In this document: positions 10,995-20,620 of the stretch, in pieces
Numbering within the stretch: position 1 is the stretch's first letter
Layout: each line of letters opens with the position of its first letter
Assembly: GCF_021582895.2 (NCBI RefSeq)
Contig: NZ_CP091139.2
Location: 124,001 to 188,000, forward strand
Reading direction: 5' to 3'
DNA length: 64,000 bases
Source: Microbacterium elymi
GTDB taxonomy: Bacteria; Actinomycetota; Actinomycetes; Actinomycetales; Microbacteriaceae
Notes under the pieces: model-generated
The model's input: the letters and a program-made list of their open reading frames with translations, nothing else
Databases searched by the model: none
Told to the model about the DNA's origin: nothing
Made by a program: the position numbers and the translations under genes

Positions 10995-13145
10995 CGATGA
11001 CCCTCACCGATGGGGAGTTGGATGCCGTCGCACACGGGGCCCACCACGCGCCGCACGACGTGCTGGGCATCCACGCCGAGACCGATGCCGCGGGTCGCGC
11101 GGTCTGGACCGTGCGCGTCCGCCGCCCGCTCGCCCAGACCGTGACCGCCGTGTTCGCGGACGGCGACCGGGTGCGGCTGGAGCATCGCCGGGCGGGCATC
11201 TGGGAAGGGGCGCGCACCGCACGCCCGCGGCCGTACGCGATCGAGGCGGCCTACCCCGACGGGACGACGCACACCGTGGACGATCCGTACCGGCATCTGC
11301 CCACATTGGGCGAACTCGACCTGCATCTGATCGGCGAGGGCCGGCACGAGCGGCTGTGGGATGTGCTGGGCGCTCACGTGCGCACCGACGGCGGGGTGGC
11401 CGGCACGGCCTTCTCGGTGTGGGCGCCGAACGCGCGGGCGGTCCGCGTGGTCGGCGACTTCAACTCGTGGGACGGCGAGGGCCACGCTCTGCGCTCGCTC
11501 GGCGGCGCCGGGGTCTGGGAGCTGTTCGTGCCCGAGGTCGGCGTCGGCACCGTGTACAAGTTCGAGATCCTCACCCAGGCCGGCGAATGGATCCTCAAGG
11601 CCGATCCGATGGCTCGTCGCGCAGAGGTGCCGCCGGCGACCGGCTCGGTCGTCACCGCAGCGGCCCACGCGTGGGAGGACGCGCAGTGGATGACGGCCCG
11701 AGCGGACCTGCGAGCCGGTGGAGCGCCCGATGTCGGTGTACGAGCTGCACGTCGGGTCGTGGCGGCCCGGCCTCGGCTATCGCGAGCTGGCCGACCAGCT
11801 GATCGGCCACGTGCAGGCGCTCGGGTTCACCCACGTCGAGTTCATGCCCCTGGCCGAGCATCCCTTCGGCGGCTCGTGGGGCTACCAGGTGAGCGGCTAC
11901 TACGCCCCCACAAGCCGGTTCGGGTCGCCCGACGACCTCCGCTACCTCATCGACCGTCTGCATCAGGCCGGCATCGGCGTGATCATGGACTGGGTGCCCG
12001 GGCACTTCCCCAAGGACGACTTCGCCCTGGGCCGATTCGACGGACAGCCGGTGTACGAGCATCCCGACCCGCGGCGCGGCGAGCACCGGGACTGGGGCAC
12101 CTACATCTTCGACTACGGCCGGCCGCAGGTGCGCAACTTCCTCGTCGCCAACGCCCTGTACTGGATGGAGGAGTTCCACATCGACGGACTGCGGGTGGAT
12201 GCCGTCGCCTCGATGCTCTACCTGGACTACTCGCGGGAGGACGGCGAGTGGGAGCCGAACATCCACGGCGGCCGGGAGAACCTGGAGGCCATCCAGTTCC
12301 TGCAGGAGGTCAACGCCACCGCGTACCGGCTGCACCCCGGCATCGCGATGATCGCCGAGGAGTCCACGAGCTTCACCGGGGTGACCGCGCCCACCGACCG
12401 CGGCGGCCTGGGGTTCGGCTTCAAATGGAACATGGGCTGGATGAACGACTCGCTGGTCTACATCCAACGCGACCCGCTGTACCGGTCGCACCACGCCGGC
12501 GAGCTCTCGTTCTCGTTCGTGTACGCGTTCAGCGAGAACTTCGTGCTGCCGATCAGCCACGACGAGGTGGTGCACGGCAAGGGCAGCCTGCTGGGCAAGA
12601 TGCCCGGCGACCACGCCCACAAGCTGGCGAACGCCCGCGCCTTCCTGGCCTACATGTGGGCGCACCCGGGCAAGCAGCTGCTGTTCATGGGGCAGGAGTT
12701 CGGCCAGCTGTCCGAGTGGTCCGAGGATCGCGGTCTGGACTGGTGGCTGCTGGACCAGCCGAGCCACCAGCAGCTGCAGGGCTTCGTGGCGACGCTGAAC
12801 CGCGTCTACACCGCGCGACCCGCGCTGTGGGCCCGTGACGGCGACGGCTCCGCGTTCGCCCGCCTGGGCGCGCCGACCTGGAACCCGAATGTGCTCGCGT
12901 TCACCCGCAGCGATGGGGCGGGGCAGACGGTGGCCGTGGTGTGCAACTTCTCCGGCGCGACGATCGACGATTTCGAGCTCGAGCTGCCCGTGGCGGGAGT
13001 CTGGCACGAGATCCTGAACACGGATGCCGCAGACTACGGCGGCGCCGGGATCGGGAATCTCGGGTCGGTGCAGGCGGGCACAGGAGGCCTGGCACGCATG
13101 GCGCTGCCGCCGCTGGGCGTGCTCTGGCTGGAGCCCGAGGGCTAG
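10991..13145 (+). CDS. glgB: 1,4-alpha-glucan branching enzyme GlgB (frameshifted)
   Basis: Introduces alpha-1,6 branches into glucan; about 717 residues. An N-terminal CBM48-like module ([13 protein letters not shown], then [18 protein letters not shown]) precedes the GH13 barrel: [48 protein letters not shown] with the nucleophile Asp, MIAEESTSF with the catalytic Glu, and [12 protein letters not shown]. One frameshift lies near 11712 between AQWMTARAD and the [10 protein letters not shown] segment; the exact base is unclear. Translationally coupled to glgE, so elongation and branching are made together. Converges with the thioredoxin gene, overlapping it by 4 bp. Confidence 0.9.
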
Positions 13146-14098
13146 AACATCAGCGAGGCGAGGGAACGGCGCGCGGTGGCCACACGGGGGTCGGCATCGC
13201 CGATCAGCGCGAACAGCTCCAGCAGCCGCTCGCGCACCGCGCTGCGCTGATCGGACGGCAGCGCTGCGAACAGCTGGAGCAGGCGGCCGAACGCGTCCTC
13301 GACGTGCCCGCCCGCGACATCCAGGTCGGCGACCGCCAGCTGCGCGTCCACGTCCTGCGGCGCGCCCGCAGCGGCCTCGCGCGCGGACGACGCGTCCAGG
13401 TCCTGCACCCGCGCCAGCAGACGGACCTGGCCGAGACCGGCCCGCGCCTGCTCGTCGCCCGGGTTCTCGGCCAGCGCCCGCTCGTACGCGCTGATCGCGC
13501 GCGCGTAGTCGCCGTCCTCGATGGCCGCGTACGCCTCGGCATGCAGCGGCGGCAGCGGCTCCTCGGCCGGTTCTTCGGATTCGGCCGGTGCCTCGCTGCC
13601 GGGCTCGACGCTGCCGGGGTCGACGGTGCCGGTCACGCCGTTCTGCGCGGCGACCTGCAGCAGCTGGTCGAACACCTCGCGCACCTGCTGCTCGGGCACC
13701 GCGCCGGTGAACAGCGGCACCGGCTGCCCGCCGATCAGGGCGACGACCATGGGGATCGACTGGGCGCGGAAGCCCTGGGCCAGCTGGGGGTTCGCGTCCA
13801 CGTCCACCTTGGCCAGCACGATCCGGCCGCCGAGCTCGGTGACCACCTTCTCCAGGATGGGGCTGAGCTGCTTGCACGGCCCGCACCACTCCGCCCACAG
13901 GTCGACCACGACCGGCACCGTGCGGGACAGCTCGAGCACCTGCGGGAACGTCGCATCGGTGACATCGATCACCACCCCGCCGGTCGCCTGCGGGGCGCCG
14001 TCCGCGGCCGGCTGCGCCGGGGGCTGGGCTGCGCGGCTGCGCAGGGTCGACAGATCGACCGCGCCGCGCAGCACCGCGCCGGGGTTGGGCTCACTCAT
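13142..14098 (-). CDS. Thioredoxin-domain/TPR protein (YbbN/CnoX-like)
   Basis: 318 residues, intact. The thioredoxin fold covers about residues 40-150 with the active-site motif [11 protein letters not shown]. The second half is helical and TPR-like ([36 protein letters not shown]), separated by an acidic Pro/Glu linker. This domain order matches YbbN/CnoX co-chaperones. Actinobacterial members keep the CxxC, so reductase activity is possible. ATG start at 14098 overlaps the stop of the upstream membrane-protein gene (ATGA). Confidence 0.85.
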   Translation of the reverse strand: MSEPNPGAVLRGAVDLSTLRSRAAQPPAQPAADGAPQATGGVVIDVTDATFPQVLELSRTVPVVVDLWAEWCGPCKQLSPILEKVVTELGGRIVLAKVDVDANPQLAQGFRAQSIPMVVALIGGQPVPLFTGAVPEQQVREVFDQLLQVAAQNGVTGTVDPGSVEPGSEAPAESEEPAEEPLPPLHAEAYAAIEDGDYARAISAYERALAENPGDEQARAGLGQVRLLARVQDLDASSAREAAAGAPQDVDAQLAVADLDVAGGHVEDAFGRLLQLFAALPSDQRSAVRERLLELFALIGDADPRVATARRSLASLMF

Positions 14099-15888
14099 TT
14101 GCTGACCACCTTCGCACCGAGGATGTTTGACGCGTACCCGAGCAGGCGGATCTGTGCATCACCTGCACCCACACCCGGGACGTAGAAGAACAATTGATCA
14201 CTGTACGTGGTCGTGAAGCCGGTCGCCGACTCCTTCACGCCGGTGAGCGCCTTGACCCGGGGGTTGTCGTCGAGCTTGATGACGGCGTCCTTGTTCGTCG
14301 GCTTCACCGTCTCGGTCTCGTCGACGTTGACCGCCACGATCGCGCCGCTTTCCAGAGTGGCCAGCGCCACCGGCTTCTGCGACCCCGTCTTCGCCGCGAA
14401 GGCCAGGCTCCCGGTCTTGGAGGCGGTCTTGTTGAAGGTGGCGACCTGCTCCTTGCGCTTGGCTTCCACACCCTTGAGGAAGACGTCGTTCTCGGTGTCG
14501 AACGCACCGGCAGACGCGCTCTTGTCGCCCTTGTCCATGACGTCGGCGTAGGCCGCGGCGATCTTGCCCGGCGCCATCACCAGGAACGACGAGTCGGGCT
14601 GGACCGCGGCCGCCCCCACGTACGCCGGGGCCACCTCGGGGAGCTTCGCCGCTTCGAGCTGTCCGCTGTACGCGAGCTTGTAGGGCGACCACGCATCCTG
14701 CTGCGCCAGCATCATCATGGTGGACGAGACCTTGTCACCGCTCTTGTGCTCGGCGATCAGCATCACCGTGCGCGGCCAGCCCTCGTACGCCTGCGGCAGC
14801 ACGAGTTCGACGCCCGTGGCCGGGACGGCGGGAAGGGCCTTCTCGGTGGAGATCTTTCCGCGCAGCGTGTAATTCGTCTTCCGCTCGGCCAGGGCGGCCC
14901 CCGCGAGGCGGGTGGCCGCCAGTGTGCCGTCCTTCTTCTCGTCGGCCTTGGCGACCGTGGTCGAGACGCGCGAGAGGATTCGGTCGGCCTGGGTCGGCGT
15001 GACGGCCGGGGACTGCGCGCCCTCCGGATCGACGACCGTCTGGGTGGGCGTCGGGCTCGGCGTTCCGCCGAACTGCGGCCAGGCGTCCGCCGAGCACCCG
15101 GCGAACAGCAGCGACGACACGGCCAGGACCGGGATGATCACGAAGCCGCGGCGACGACCCGTGGCGGCCTTCTGTGCACGGCCCGCACTGATCACGCCCT
15201 TGTCCGCAGCCGATACCGAGAGGTCGATCGACTCCGTCTCGGGCAGCGGCGGAAGCGCCTTGCGGCGCGGGCCGCGCGAGCGGCGCAGGCGCCGGAGGCC
15301 GAGGATGTACAGGAACACGCCGACGGCCATCAGGATGCCGCCGCCGACGATGAGCGGTCCGGCCCAGGGCGTGGAGGTCTGCAGCGGCCAGGTGAGGGAG
15401 ATCTCGGCGGGCGCGGGCTTGGTGCCGTCGGTGGCCACCAGCACGCTCATCGTGTCGGGCAGCTGCAGGTGCTGGATGAGGATGTCGTCCTGTTCGAACT
15501 CGTCCAGCCACAGATCCGATCCGGCCGGGTTGCGGTGCGCGGGTTCTGCGTCCGCGCCGGTCTGGGTCGGGGCGACCACGGCGCTGTCCACGGATCCGTC
15601 ATCGCCGAGGGTGACGGCCGTGTACTCGCTGTCGGCCAGCCAGGCCTTCATGTCGTCGGTGCGGCCGTACGCGGCGAAGATCGTGCCCTCCTGCGCGGCC
15701 CGCAGCGTCTGCGACCCCGGCATCCGATTCAGCACGTGCCCGTCGATCAGGGTGTAGGCGGTGGTGCCACTGCCCTCCACCGCGGAGGTCTCGATCTTGG
15801 GTCCCTGGAAAACGGTCCGCGCAGCGATACCGGTCGCGATCATCACGGCGGCCAGCACGAACGCGGCGACAGCCCACACGAAACGCAC
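14095..15888 (-). CDS. Two-part membrane/lipoprotein-like protein (DUF8094-like)
   Basis: 597 residues, intact, GTG start at 15888. Part one (about 1-200) has an N-terminal membrane helix, an extracytoplasmic domain and a second helix (PLIVGGGILMAVGVFLYIL), then a basic stretch. Part two begins with another hydrophobic stretch ending in a lipobox-like LLFAGC (Cys near 265), a Pro/Thr-rich linker and a long extracytoplasmic domain with Ser/Thr/Lys-rich strands. I recognise similarity to actinobacterial proteins carrying a DUF8094-type C-terminal domain, sometimes annotated as glycosyltransferases, but see no glycosyltransferase motif. Divergent from the AI-2E transporter gene. Confidence 0.6.
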   Translation of the reverse strand: MRFVWAVAAFVLAAVMIATGIAARTVFQGPKIETSAVEGSGTTAYTLIDGHVLNRMPGSQTLRAAQEGTIFAAYGRTDDMKAWLADSEYTAVTLGDDGSVDSAVVAPTQTGADAEPAHRNPAGSDLWLDEFEQDDILIQHLQLPDTMSVLVATDGTKPAPAEISLTWPLQTSTPWAGPLIVGGGILMAVGVFLYILGLRRLRRSRGPRRKALPPLPETESIDLSVSAADKGVISAGRAQKAATGRRRGFVIIPVLAVSSLLFAGCSADAWPQFGGTPSPTPTQTVVDPEGAQSPAVTPTQADRILSRVSTTVAKADEKKDGTLAATRLAGAALAERKTNYTLRGKISTEKALPAVPATGVELVLPQAYEGWPRTVMLIAEHKSGDKVSSTMMMLAQQDAWSPYKLAYSGQLEAAKLPEVAPAYVGAAAVQPDSSFLVMAPGKIAAAYADVMDKGDKSASAGAFDTENDVFLKGVEAKRKEQVATFNKTASKTGSLAFAAKTGSQKPVALATLESGAIVAVNVDETETVKPTNKDAVIKLDDNPRVKALTGVKESATGFTTTYSDQLFFYVPGVGAGDAQIRLLGYASNILGAKVVSK

Positions 15889-16057
15889 GAATACATCCTC
15901 CCAGGGTCGACCATCGGGTCGGTCGTCCCCCAACTGATTTCGACGTTCCAGACTAGCGAATCCGACCTGTGTGCGGACCGGGAGGGTCATTGGCACGCAG
16001 ACCGGTGCCGGGAAAGTATCCTGACCAGACGACCCGGTCACCGAGGAGAGGAGCACC

Positions 16058-17119
16058 ATGAAGGTGCAGAATCCGTTCCGCGTCGCCTTCGTGGCGACGC
16101 TGGGAGTGGGCCTCGGCCTCGTGCTGATCAGCAGCATCCAGACCCTGTCGACCATCCTCCTCTACATCGGGACGGCGCTGTTCCTGTCCTTCGGGCTCGA
16201 ACCGGTCGTCGCCTTCCTGGTGCGGCGCAAGCTGCCGCGCTGGGCCGCGGTGCTGGTCACGATCCTCGTGGTGCTGGCCGTGTTCGCCGGAATCGTGCTG
16301 CTGGTGGTCCCGATCATCGTCAGCCAGATCACGCAGCTGGTGGACTCGATCACGCAGATCGCGCAGAATCCGAACGCGCTGGAGGAGTTCAAGAACTGGA
16401 TGGCGCACACCTTCCCGCAGCTGAAGGTGGAGGACGTCTTCGACTACGTCCAGAACTGGCTGGTCACCAATCTCGCCGACATCAGCGGGTCGATCGGGCA
16501 GGGCGTGCTGAAGGCCGGGATCGCGTTCTTCTCCGGGCTGACCGGCGCGTTCATCGTGCTGATCCTGACGATCTACTTCACGGCATCCACCCCCTCGCTG
16601 AAGGGGGCCGTGTATCAGCTGGTGCCGGCCTCGAAGCGACCGCGGTTCATCGACCTCGCCGAGCAGATCACCGACTCGGTGGGCTACTACGTGATGGGCC
16701 AGGTCACGCTCGGCGTGATCAACGGCATCCTCAGCTCGATCTTCCTGTCGATCATCCACGCCCCGTTCCCCGCGGTGCTGGCCGTCGTGGCGTTCTTCTT
16801 CTCGCTGATCCCGCTGGTGGGAACCCTCACCGGCTCGGCGATCATCGTCCTGACGTGTCTGATCCCGGGGCTCGGCTCGCCCACCACGGCGCTGATCGCC
16901 GCGATCTACTACCTCGTGTACATGCAGCTGGAGGCGTATGTCATCTCGCCGCGGATCATGAACCGGGCCGTCTCGGTCCCGGGCGCGGTCGTCGTGGTGG
17001 CGGCGCTGGCGGGCGGCTCGCTGCTGGGACTGCTCGGGGCGCTCATCGCGATCCCGGTCGCCGCCAGCATCCTGATCATCTACCGGCAGGTCGTCATCCC
17101 CCGGCAGAACGAGCGCTGA
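16058..17119 (+). CDS. AI-2E family transporter (TerC/YdiK-like permease)
   Basis: 353-residue polytopic membrane protein, intact, ATG start with a GAGGAGAGG ribosome site. About seven to eight hydrophobic segments; the family's conserved second half is present: YYVMGQVTLGVINGILSSIFL, LIPLVGTLTGS and the C-terminal GALIAIPVAASILII. Members export diverse solutes or act in ion homeostasis; the AI-2 label is historical and does not imply quorum-sensing here. The last 17 bp, including the stop, are repeated directly after the gene. Confidence 0.85.
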   Translation: MKVQNPFRVAFVATLGVGLGLVLISSIQTLSTILLYIGTALFLSFGLEPVVAFLVRRKLPRWAAVLVTILVVLAVFAGIVLLVVPIIVSQITQLVDSITQIAQNPNALEEFKNWMAHTFPQLKVEDVFDYVQNWLVTNLADISGSIGQGVLKAGIAFFSGLTGAFIVLILTIYFTASTPSLKGAVYQLVPASKRPRFIDLAEQITDSVGYYVMGQVTLGVINGILSSIFLSIIHAPFPAVLAVVAFFFSLIPLVGTLTGSAIIVLTCLIPGLGSPTTALIAAIYYLVYMQLEAYVISPRIMNRAVSVPGAVVVVAALAGGSLLGLLGALIAIPVAASILIIYRQVVIPRQNER

Positions 17120-17137
17120 GGCAGAACGAGCGCTGAG
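17104..17137. repeat. 17-bp tandem duplication across the stop codon
   Basis: gcagaacgagcgctgag occurs twice head to tail (17104-17120 and 17121-17137). The first copy contains the last codons and stop of the AI-2E transporter gene; the second repeats them in the intergenic gap before the convergent hydrolase gene. Either a recent slippage duplication or an assembly artefact. Confidence 0.9.
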
Positions 17138-17142
17138 GCCGG

Positions 17143-17865
17143 TCAGTCCGCCGCGGGCCCGTCCCAGACGGTGGGCAGCGGCAGTGCGGCGGGGTTGACC
17201 GCCGAGACGATCTCGGTCAGCACCCGCCGGGTCTGGTTCTCCCCCACCCAGAGGTGCCGTCCGCCGTCGACGCCGATGACCTCGGCGTGCGGGACGACCG
17301 CGAACCGACGGCGCGCCTCGTCCGGGCGCAGATAGTCGTCGAGCTCCGGCACGAGTGCGACGATGCGGCGGGGGTCGGTCGCCCACGCTGCCAGCTCGGC
17401 TTCGCTCGTGCGGTGCAGTGGCGGCGACAGCAGGATCAGGCCCTCGACCGCGTGCTGTCGGCCGTGCTCCAGCGCCACTTCCGTGCCGAACGACCACCCC
17501 ACCAGCCACGGGTGCGGCAGCCCGCGCTCGGCGACCAGCGCCATCGCGGCGGCCAGGTCGAGCCCTTCCGCCTCGCCGCCGTCGAAGACGCCGTCGCTCG
17601 TCCCGCGCGGCGAGGCGGTGCCGCGCGTGTTGAAGCGCAGCACGGCCAGATCGGCGAGGGCCGGCAGCCGGGCGGCCGCCTTGCGGATGATGTGCGAGTC
17701 CATGAATCCGCCGGCTGTCGGCAGCGGGTGGAGCGTGACGAGCGTGGCGACGGGCTCGCGATCGGACGGCAGCGCCAGTTCACCGACGAGCGTCAGCCCG
17801 TCGGACGTGTGCAGCTCGACGTCCTCGCGGCGCGCCGGCAGGAGGACAGGTCCGCGGATCTCCAC
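17143..17865 (-). CDS. Alpha/beta hydrolase (dienelactone hydrolase-like)
   Basis: 240 residues, intact, GTG start. The fold shows in TLVTLHPLPTAGGFMDSHI (oxyanion region), LAVLRFNTRGTASPRGTSDG, and a nucleophile elbow WLVGWSFGTEVAL, that is, the G-x-S-x-G serine near residue 120. A late His in GVDGGRHLWVGE completes the probable triad, with an Asp between. Resembles the KANL3/Tex30 type of small hydrolases. The substrate is unknown. It directly abuts the small upstream gene with no gap, suggesting a two-gene unit. Confidence 0.8.
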   Translation of the reverse strand: MEIRGPVLLPARREDVELHTSDGLTLVGELALPSDREPVATLVTLHPLPTAGGFMDSHIIRKAAARLPALADLAVLRFNTRGTASPRGTSDGVFDGGEAEGLDLAAAMALVAERGLPHPWLVGWSFGTEVALEHGRQHAVEGLILLSPPLHRTSEAELAAWATDPRRIVALVPELDDYLRPDEARRRFAVVPHAEVIGVDGGRHLWVGENQTRRVLTEIVSAVNPAALPLPTVWDGPAAD

Positions 17866-18150
17866 TCAGAACACCTTCCAGCAGTGCGTGTGCCAGTGCC
17901 GCCGGGCGGCGAGGTCCGCCGCATTCCCGAGCACGCCGTCCGCCCGCCAGGCGACGATGTGCGCGATGCCGGGCGGGATGTCGCGGGTGCAACCCGGACA
18001 CGTGTACGTCTTCTGCGCCTGCGCCGCCGAGACCGGCTGCACGGTCCATTCGGCGCCGCGGCGGATCTCGGTGCGGGAGAACCCCTGGACGAAGCGGTCG
18101 AACGAGTCACCGAGCGGCGGATCGGGACGCCTTCGATGAGAGCGCGGCAT
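17866..18150 (-). CDS. Small conserved Cys/His-rich protein (possible zinc site)
   Basis: 94 residues, intact, ATG start at 18150. After a basic N-terminus (MPRSHRRRPDPPLGDSFDRF) the C-terminal half holds CPGC, then two His-containing segments and HWHTHC, a CxxC...H...HxxHC pattern consistent with one zinc site and reminiscent of HNH or zinc-ribbon folds. I do not know a function. The gene abuts the hydrolase start and follows the transglycosylase-like gene by 8 bp, so it may be in one operon with both. Confidence 0.65.
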   Translation of the reverse strand: MPRSHRRRPDPPLGDSFDRFVQGFSRTEIRRGAEWTVQPVSAAQAQKTYTCPGCTRDIPPGIAHIVAWRADGVLGNAADLAARRHWHTHCWKVF

Positions 18151-18158
18151 CGCTGTGG

Positions 18159-18888
18159 CTACCACCAGCCGTGAGAGATCCAGAACGCGTAGGCGCCCTG
18201 CCATCCGCCGTAGCGCCCCTTCGCGTACCCGCTGCCCCAGCGCAGGTTGTCGACGGGGTTGTACCCGTTGCCCGGAACCTTGGTCCAGGGCAGCGCCTGG
18301 ACCAGCCCGCACGCGCCCGACGAGCGGTTGGTCGCGTTGGGGTTCCAGCCGCTCTCCCGGCCGACGATGTAGTCGACGTAGCCCCAGTCGCTCTGGGCGA
18401 TGCCGGCGGCCGCCATCCAGTCCGCCGGCGACCCGCCGCCGCTGTAGACCAGGCGCACCGAGGCGGCGGCCCCGACCACCCGCGGCGACGAGGCGGCGGG
18501 CGCAGGCTTGGGCTTGGGCTTCGGCTTGAGCGCCGCCGTATAGCTGTCCCGCTCGCAGCACGGCGGCATCGGCGCTGACCGCCGACGCCACCTGCACGGT
18601 CTGCGCGTCGTCGACCGTGCTCGCGTACAGGGTGACGGGGGCGGCGATCTCGGCGTTGGCCGGCGTGGACAGGGCCGCGCCCAGCGGACTGAGGGTGGCG
18701 ACGGCCAGCCCGGCGACGGCGAACGCGGCGAATCCGGACATGACGCCGCGACTGCGGGACAGCCGCGTCGGTGCGGGGCGGGCGGGGCGTCTGCGCCGTG
18801 ACGCCGTGCTGGTCACCGAAGCGGCCTTCAGATCACGGCGCAGGATCGCGCGGGATGCCTCGGGTATCGTCTCGTCGCCGGAAGTCAC
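18159..18888 (-). CDS. Secreted transglycosylase-like protein (aggregation-promoting factor type, frameshifted)
   Basis: About 242 residues after repair. The N-terminus is cytoplasmic and basic, then a membrane/signal helix (GFAAFAVAGLAVATLSPLGAA), a Lys-Pro repeat linker (KPKPKPKPAP), and a C-terminal lysozyme-like domain with VGRESGWNPNATNRSSGACGLVQALP, in which the Glu is the expected catalytic acid; the protein ends in GYAKGRYGGWQGAYAFW. It probably cleaves or binds peptidoglycan outside the cell. One extra C near 18554 (GCTCGCAG for GCTGCAG) breaks the linker. GTG start at 18888. Confidence 0.8.
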
Positions 18889-18946
18889 AGTGCGCCCGAG
18901 TCTACCTGCGTCGCGCGGCGGGCGCCATCTCCCGCCCCGTGCGTCG

Positions 18947-19530
18947 TCAGCCGACGGCGAGCATGACGTCGACGACGGCGTCCAGCACCGCATCCACCTG
19001 TGCTTCGCGGTACCCGCGCCGCTGCATCCGGAACGCGACGGTGCGCACCTGCTCGACGGTGACCGGGGTGCCCTCGGCGAGGAAGGCCGCGATCTTGTCG
19101 GCGACGATGTCGACCTCGTCGATCCGGTAGCCGAAGCCGAGACCCCGCGCGCGATCGAAGCGGTGACCGGGTCGACGGCTGAGACGATCCAGGATCTCCT
19201 GGGCGCGGGCACGGGTGCGATCGACCCACTCCCCGTCCCGGCGTGAGCCAGGACCTGTTCGCGTTCCCGTGCGGCGAAGGCATCCTCGACGCGCGCCAGC
19301 GCGGCATCCACCGCCTCGGGGCGATAGCCGCGTCGGACCATCGGGAACGACACCGAGCGCACGTCGTTGGCGGTCAGCGCCGTCGCGTCGTGGTCGTCCT
19401 CGAAGGCCGCGCGGGCGCGGGCGAGGAAGTCGTCGACCACGGTCGGCGCGTATCCCTTGGCACGGCCGGAGGTCATCGGGAACGGCGCGCGCGTCGTGGC
19501 CGATCGCGCGTCGGAGGAGCGGGTCGTCAT
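18947..19530 (-). CDS. DivIVA-domain repeat protein (frameshifted)
   Basis: About 194 residues. It contains three copies of the short DivIVA-type motif: [20 protein letters not shown] near residue 18, [19 protein letters not shown] near 62, and [20 protein letters not shown] near 165. These F-x-x-x-x-R/K-G-Y-x-x-x-x-V-D units occur in pole- and division-associated proteins. Long coiled coils are absent, unlike true DivIVA. One base is lost near 19240 (run of C/G) between QVLAHA and [15 protein letters not shown] start at 19530 overlaps the cdsA stop (ATGA). Function unknown; a role in polar growth is a guess from the motif. Confidence 0.75.
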
Positions 19531-20611
19531 GGTGTCACCAGGGGGGTCAGGAGCAGGTACAGGGCCAGGGCGGCGCCGGCCGAGGGAAGGATGGAGTCCA
19601 GCCGGTCCAGCACGCCGCCGTGCCCGGGCAGCCACGAGCTCATGTCCTTGATCCCCAGGTCGCGCTTGATCATCGACTCGCCGAGGTCGCCGATCGTGGC
19701 TGTGGCGAGGATGACCGGGCCGATGATCAGGCCGGTCCACCAGGGCAGGTGCGAGCATGAAGACGGCGAGGAGGACGCCGGCGACAAGGGCGGCGACCAC
19801 GGCACCGCCGAATCCCTCCCAGGTCTTCTTCGGACTGATCCGCGGGGCCATCGGATGCCGGCCGAACGCGAGCCCGGTGGCGTAGGCGCCGGTGTCGGCG
19901 GCCACCGCCAGGACGATGAAGGCGAGCACCCACCATTCGCCGGCGTCCTGCCGCAGCAGGATCACGCACAGGCTGGCGCTGAACGAGACGTACAGCGGGA
20001 CGAAGGTGCCCACGAGCACGTCGTCCCAGACCTCGGCGTACCCGCGACCGTCGCGCACGATCATCTGCGCGAGCAGCCGCCAGACGACGATCACCACCAC
20101 GACGGCGCAGACGACGACCCAGTGCAAGCCACAGCGCGAGGAACCAGGCCGAGGCCAGCAGCGCGAGCGTGCCCAACAGCTGCGGGATGACGTCGACCCG
20201 GCGACCGGAGGCCTGCAGCGCGCGGGTGAACTCGAACACCCCGAGCGCGGCGGCGGCCAGGGCCAGCAGCAGGAACACCGGCTTCCAGATCACCAGGGAC
20301 AGGACCAGGACCGCGCCGATGGCCAGTCCGATCAGGACGGCCATGATGAGGTTGCGCCCGGTGCGCTGCTTGATCCGCTCGTTCGCCTCTTCGAAGTCCG
20401 CGCGGGTGCGGGCCACCTGGCTCTCGATCTCGCTGCGCGCGGCGCGCAGGTGCGCGTGCAGCTGCGCACTGGGATCGCCGGCCAGGTCGGCGGGCTGGGC
20501 GGGCTCGGCGGCCCCATCGCCGGGGCCGACCTCATCCGGCGGCTCCGGGCGCGCCGAAGCGTCCCGGCGGCTCTGCTCGCCGCCGGGAGGCTGTTCGGAC
20601 GCGTCCGTCAC
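19527..20611 (-). CDS. cdsA: Phosphatidate cytidylyltransferase CdsA (frameshifted)
   Basis: Makes CDP-diacylglycerol, the precursor of anionic phospholipids. A long charged cytoplasmic N-terminal extension (about 85 residues) precedes about eight membrane helices. The C-terminal signature is present as [13 protein letters not shown] and, later, [17 protein letters not shown]. Two frameshifts: near 20126 (GGCTTGCAC for GGCTGCAC) and near 19752 (an extra base in CGCACCTGCCC). Repair restores [12 protein letters not shown] and FMLALPWWTG. It lies between frr and the DivIVA-repeat gene, the order common in actinobacteria. Confidence 0.88.
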
Positions 20612-20620
20612 TGCGACCCC

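Noticed and set aside
16000..16057. TTGGCA with AAGTAT/TATCCT as a promoter for the AI-2E transporter
   Set aside because: Spacing and matches are too weak to call in GC-rich DNA.
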